A stretch of 64,000 nt of DNA from assembly GCA_034336665.1 (NCBI GenBank), contig JAPFBE010000003.1, positions 14,920,360 through 14,984,359 of the forward strand, in the 5' to 3' direction. Numbering within the stretch: position 1 is the stretch's first letter; each line of letters opens with the position of its first letter. A program made the translations under genes and the position numbers. This DNA comes from Luscinia megarhynchos. Its lineage: Eukaryota > Chordata > Aves > Passeriformes > Turdidae. Under the pieces are notes generated by a model that worked only from the letters and a program-made list of their open reading frames with translations, was not told the DNA's origin and did no database searches. This document shows positions 61,101 to 64,000 of this stretch, in pieces.

Positions 61101-62489
61101 GAGGAAAAAATGACAGATCAATTAGCCCATCCATAGCTCCTTATTTTCTGTGTGCTTTTTCAGCTTTCTAAAACAATATGAAAGCCATAAAAATGACAAG
61201 AGCCGTTTTACAGATATTTATGGGTAGAGGGTCCCTCAAGAGAAGAAGCTGTTCCCTGCTGTTGGGATAATATGTCCTACATTTAGCAAAATCTACAGCT
61301 TACATTTTAAATATTCATACAAACCCTATGCACATAGATTGCATCATCAACAGTAGGGATTATTTTATAATTGTAATAAAGGAAGTGTATATATTTATGT
61401 ATCTTACATACAAAAGAGTGTGACTATATATATGTATGGACACCTGTACACATTTTATTTAATTTCTTTCCAAGAAAGGAACCATTTACTGAGTGTCTCA
61501 GACAGAATTCAGCTGTCAGACTATTTCTGTGCTTTCTGTAAAATTTATTTCTCAATGTTTATACAAATAAAATATCCTGTAATCTGGTTGTGTCATTATT
61601 TAAACAATACTTCACTGTGGACAGTTGATTTGTTCTCTTTACTGTTGTGAATTTGATTTATTAGGGACTGGGGGACAGGGGAAGAGTTAGTGAGCAGTAG
61701 TTGTGTGTTGATCTCAATCAAGCTTCACTGGTTTTGGATTCCTCACTCACACTAAATTGCTGATGCAAGCAAAAGGTAAGTTGTTTTCATGTGTATTCTG
61801 CAATTTGGGTAATAGAAGATTACAAACAAGGAAAATTAGCTGTTAGAATACAGAGGGGAAAAGGCTGAGTAGCCAGGTCTCCAGACAGATCTCAGTGCAA
61901 TCCTCAGTGGTTACTGACTCAATCTACAGCAAGGAAACAGGTTTTGGACAGGAAGAACAGTCCTTCTGCCACTTTTCTGCATTTACAGAATAAAAGCACA
62001 GCCAAGCAGCTCTAGTTTAGTCCATAATGTCTTTCAATTCAATCAAGAATCTATTTATGATTAGTATAACTTTTCAATTACACTCCCCTATATACATTCT
62101 TACTGTACACGAGGCACTGGGGAAAACAGCTGAAGAGCAAGGAGAAAAACAGACTGAAAAAATATCCAAATTAATATTAATAAAATATAAAACTATAGCT
62201 GTATCTGCATCCTTGAACTGTCTCTCATTTTCTGTTGGAGGTGTACCTGAGCAGTCCCAAGGGTTTAAATAGGTGGAATTGGATCCTCTGCCTTCCCTGA
62301 CAGCTGATTCATTTGCAGTCATTGCAACCATTCATGTTTTTTAAAACTGGCAGGTTGTGTTAAAAAAACAGATGGGTACTTTATGCATTCAGTTTTGCTT
62401 TCACTACAGTGCACTTCACCATATCATTTTCCAGACTGATTGATTATGACCAGAGAAAATGAGGAATTGGGAGAAAAGACAATTAAAAA
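55141..62489. other. AT-rich non-coding sequence
   Basis: No gene is supported across about 7.3 kb. The frames at 55153-55642 (126-138 codons on opposite strands) overlap and carry no domain. An exact octamer ATGCAAAT lies at 55878-55885 in repeat-free AT-rich sequence. No interspersed repeat is recognised in this block. Confidence 0.45.
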
Positions 62490-62818
62490 GGGACTTCATC
62501 GAGGTCTCTAAGTATTTGGAGGGGGAGTTACAAGAGGGTGGACCCAGGGTCTTCTCAATAATGCCAAGCAATAGGACCAGAGGCAGAAATTGATGCACAA
62601 GTTCCACCTAAACATAAGGCAGAACTTCCCTGTGCAGTGCACTGGGACAGATTGCCCAGAGAGGATTGGGTGTGGAGTCTCCCTCACTGGAGACATTCCA
62701 GAGCTGTCTGGACACAATCCTGTGCCATGTGCTCTGGGATGGCCCTGCTCAAGCAGGGAGGTTGGACCACGGTGGTCCCTTCCAACCCAACCCATTCTGG
62801 GATTCTGCAGGGGGGTTT
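62490..62818 (+). mobile_element. CR1 LINE, truncated 3' end
   Basis: A + strand CR1 copy of about 330 bases. The order is GTATTTGGAGGGGGAGTTAC (YLKGG-type codons), CAATAGGACCAGAGGCAGAA, GTTCCACCTAAACATAAG, TTGCCCAGAGAGGATTGG, GGAGTCTCCCTCACTGGAGA, CATTCCAGAGCTGTCTGGAC, ACAATCCTGTGCCATGTGCT, CTGGGATGGCCCTGCTCAAG and GTGGTCCCTTCCAACCCAAC, ending CATTCTGGGATTCTGCAG. It belongs to the same subfamily as the minus-strand copy at 8491-9715, judged from the shared CTGGACACAATCCTGTGCCATG and CTCTGGGATG segments. The reading frame is broken. Confidence 0.92.
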
Positions 62819-64000
62819 CAGAAGTGCTGTGGGCTCAGTAACAAAAAGCAACAAGCAGTTTAAAAAGATAGTAGACAGAAATGGCCATGAAATATCAGTT
62901 GCATATTTGTAATTTCTCAGAGGAACCCTGATAAGGAAAATTGCAACCCTCCAGTGGCAACACAAACTGTTATTACTACCATAATTTCCCTTTCCTCCTG
63001 CAGGTTGGATGGGTTAGTCACTGGAGGTTAAAATGACTCATTGAATGGCACACACTTGTGATTGCAGGCACGGAGAAACCTCTGAAGAGCCCTGAAGATC
63101 CCTGGCTCTAGCAAGGAAACTGAGGAAGAAACTGATGTGCTAATGCTGCTGTGGCTGCAGCAGCACACAGACCCCTGGAGAAAAGTATAGGGATTCAAAA
63201 ACTGCTCTGCCAAAGTTCCATTCCTTTGTTCCAACAATGACATGCCCCCAAGGGTTGAACCAAAGCACCCAGAAAAGAGGAAACCCAGAGAAGAGCCTCT
63301 CCCACAACAGGTCCTCAGGCACTTAGGCCAGGCTCAGCCACTCAGACACTAACAGTCTCATTTTGGGTGCAGCCAGAGAACCCTCAGAGGATGGCTCAGC
63401 CAGCCAGTGACAAATGAACATTAGAAATAGGCTCAAATAATCCTTCCCGTGTTCTCCCGACCCTCACATTGTAATTGTTCCTCTTTACAGGCACCCTGCA
63501 CTTGTGTGCATGCACAGCCTTCCCACTGCCAGCTTGGACACAGTCCTTGTTTCCCACTGGGAAAAGCAGGTTGGGATGTTCTAGCTAAAGGTCAGGTACA
63601 GCAGGTGACCTGATGGAACTAAATGACTCGGAGATATTTTGGGAGACAATAAGGGACCTCATGCTGAGAGATAATTCAGGTCCAACATCTGTACCCAGGC
63701 AGGCAAATGAAAGAAACTTTCTTTGGCATTCACAAGTGCAGCCCTTGGCAGCTGTTAGAGCTGGCCAATACCCTGTGTGGATGCACTAATGAAATATGCC
63801 CTGTTATTGCTAGTAACCCTGTCAGCAAGTGATTGTTCTTTAAATGCTGCAATAACACTCGTGCACGAGGAGCACAACACTGAGTGGAGGTTTCACTCCT
63901 GTCCAAATTTATCCTTGCTCTCTCTTCCCTGATAAAAGAGGACATACAGCAGGCATTAATTGTGCCTGGTGTGTCCAAGTGCTTTGGACATTAATGCAAT
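62819..64000. other. Non-coding sequence at the right edge
   Basis: No gene or repeat is recognised. Overlapping short frames on both strands carry no domain. Confidence 0.45.

Noticed and set aside
1..64000. CRISPR, operon, phage, tRNA or rRNA features
   Set aside because: No direct-repeat arrays, cloverleaf sequences or rRNA text were seen; the DNA is vertebrate in character.

Overview
This 64 kb window looks like bird DNA, from a gene-poor part of a large chromosome. It is AT-rich, has no long open reading frames, and is scattered with CR1 (chicken repeat 1) LINE fragments. These carry the avian CR1 reverse-transcriptase C-terminus and 3' UTR, and some keep the terminal ATTCTATG-type tail. 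There are also LTR-like pieces of the kind found in bird endogenous retroviruses. I recognise the repeat families from memory of their consensus sequences, not from a search. The exact species cannot be read from the window.

No complete protein-coding gene can be supported. The best gene-linked signals are two GC/CpG-rich blocks near the left end. The first (about 480-895) is CpG-rich, has an ATG opening a short hydrophobic stretch, and ends at a strong splice-donor sequence (GTGAGTAC at 896). It could be the promoter and first coding exon of a + strand gene, but I do not recognise the gene. The second (about 5870-6280) is a compact CpG island with a TATA-like box at 6068-6076, a CTCF-like site and three degenerate 43-45 bp tandem units.

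From about 6.3 kb onward the window is mostly intergenic or intronic sequence with repeats. CR1 copies lie at about 5.43-5.74, 8.37-8.49, 8.49-9.72 (minus, split by an LTR-like insertion), 12.56-13.65, 44.34-44.76, 54.97-55.14 (minus) and 62.49-62.82 kb. Older interspersed remnants (MIR/CORE-SINE-like and an old sauropsid-type repeat) lie at about 1.86, 10.10, 21.78 and 47.91 kb. LTR-like stretches lie at about 8.82-9.42, 44.03-44.22 and 46.59-47.31 kb. Simple repeats include a pure (TCTCC)n tract of about 160 bp at 29.73 kb and a compound (TTA)n/(GTTTT)n at 25.97 kb.

Several non-repeat stretches look like candidate regulatory DNA. The clearest is 52.62-52.89 kb, with a dense cluster of homeodomain TAATTA-type cores. 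Others are at 12.03-12.24, 37.38-37.48 and 45.92-46.02 kb. I found no tRNA, rRNA, CRISPR array or operon-like cluster, and nothing that amounts to a new multi-gene system. The leads worth checking are the candidate promoters, the homeodomain-rich element, the mirror-repeat tract and the nested transposon history.
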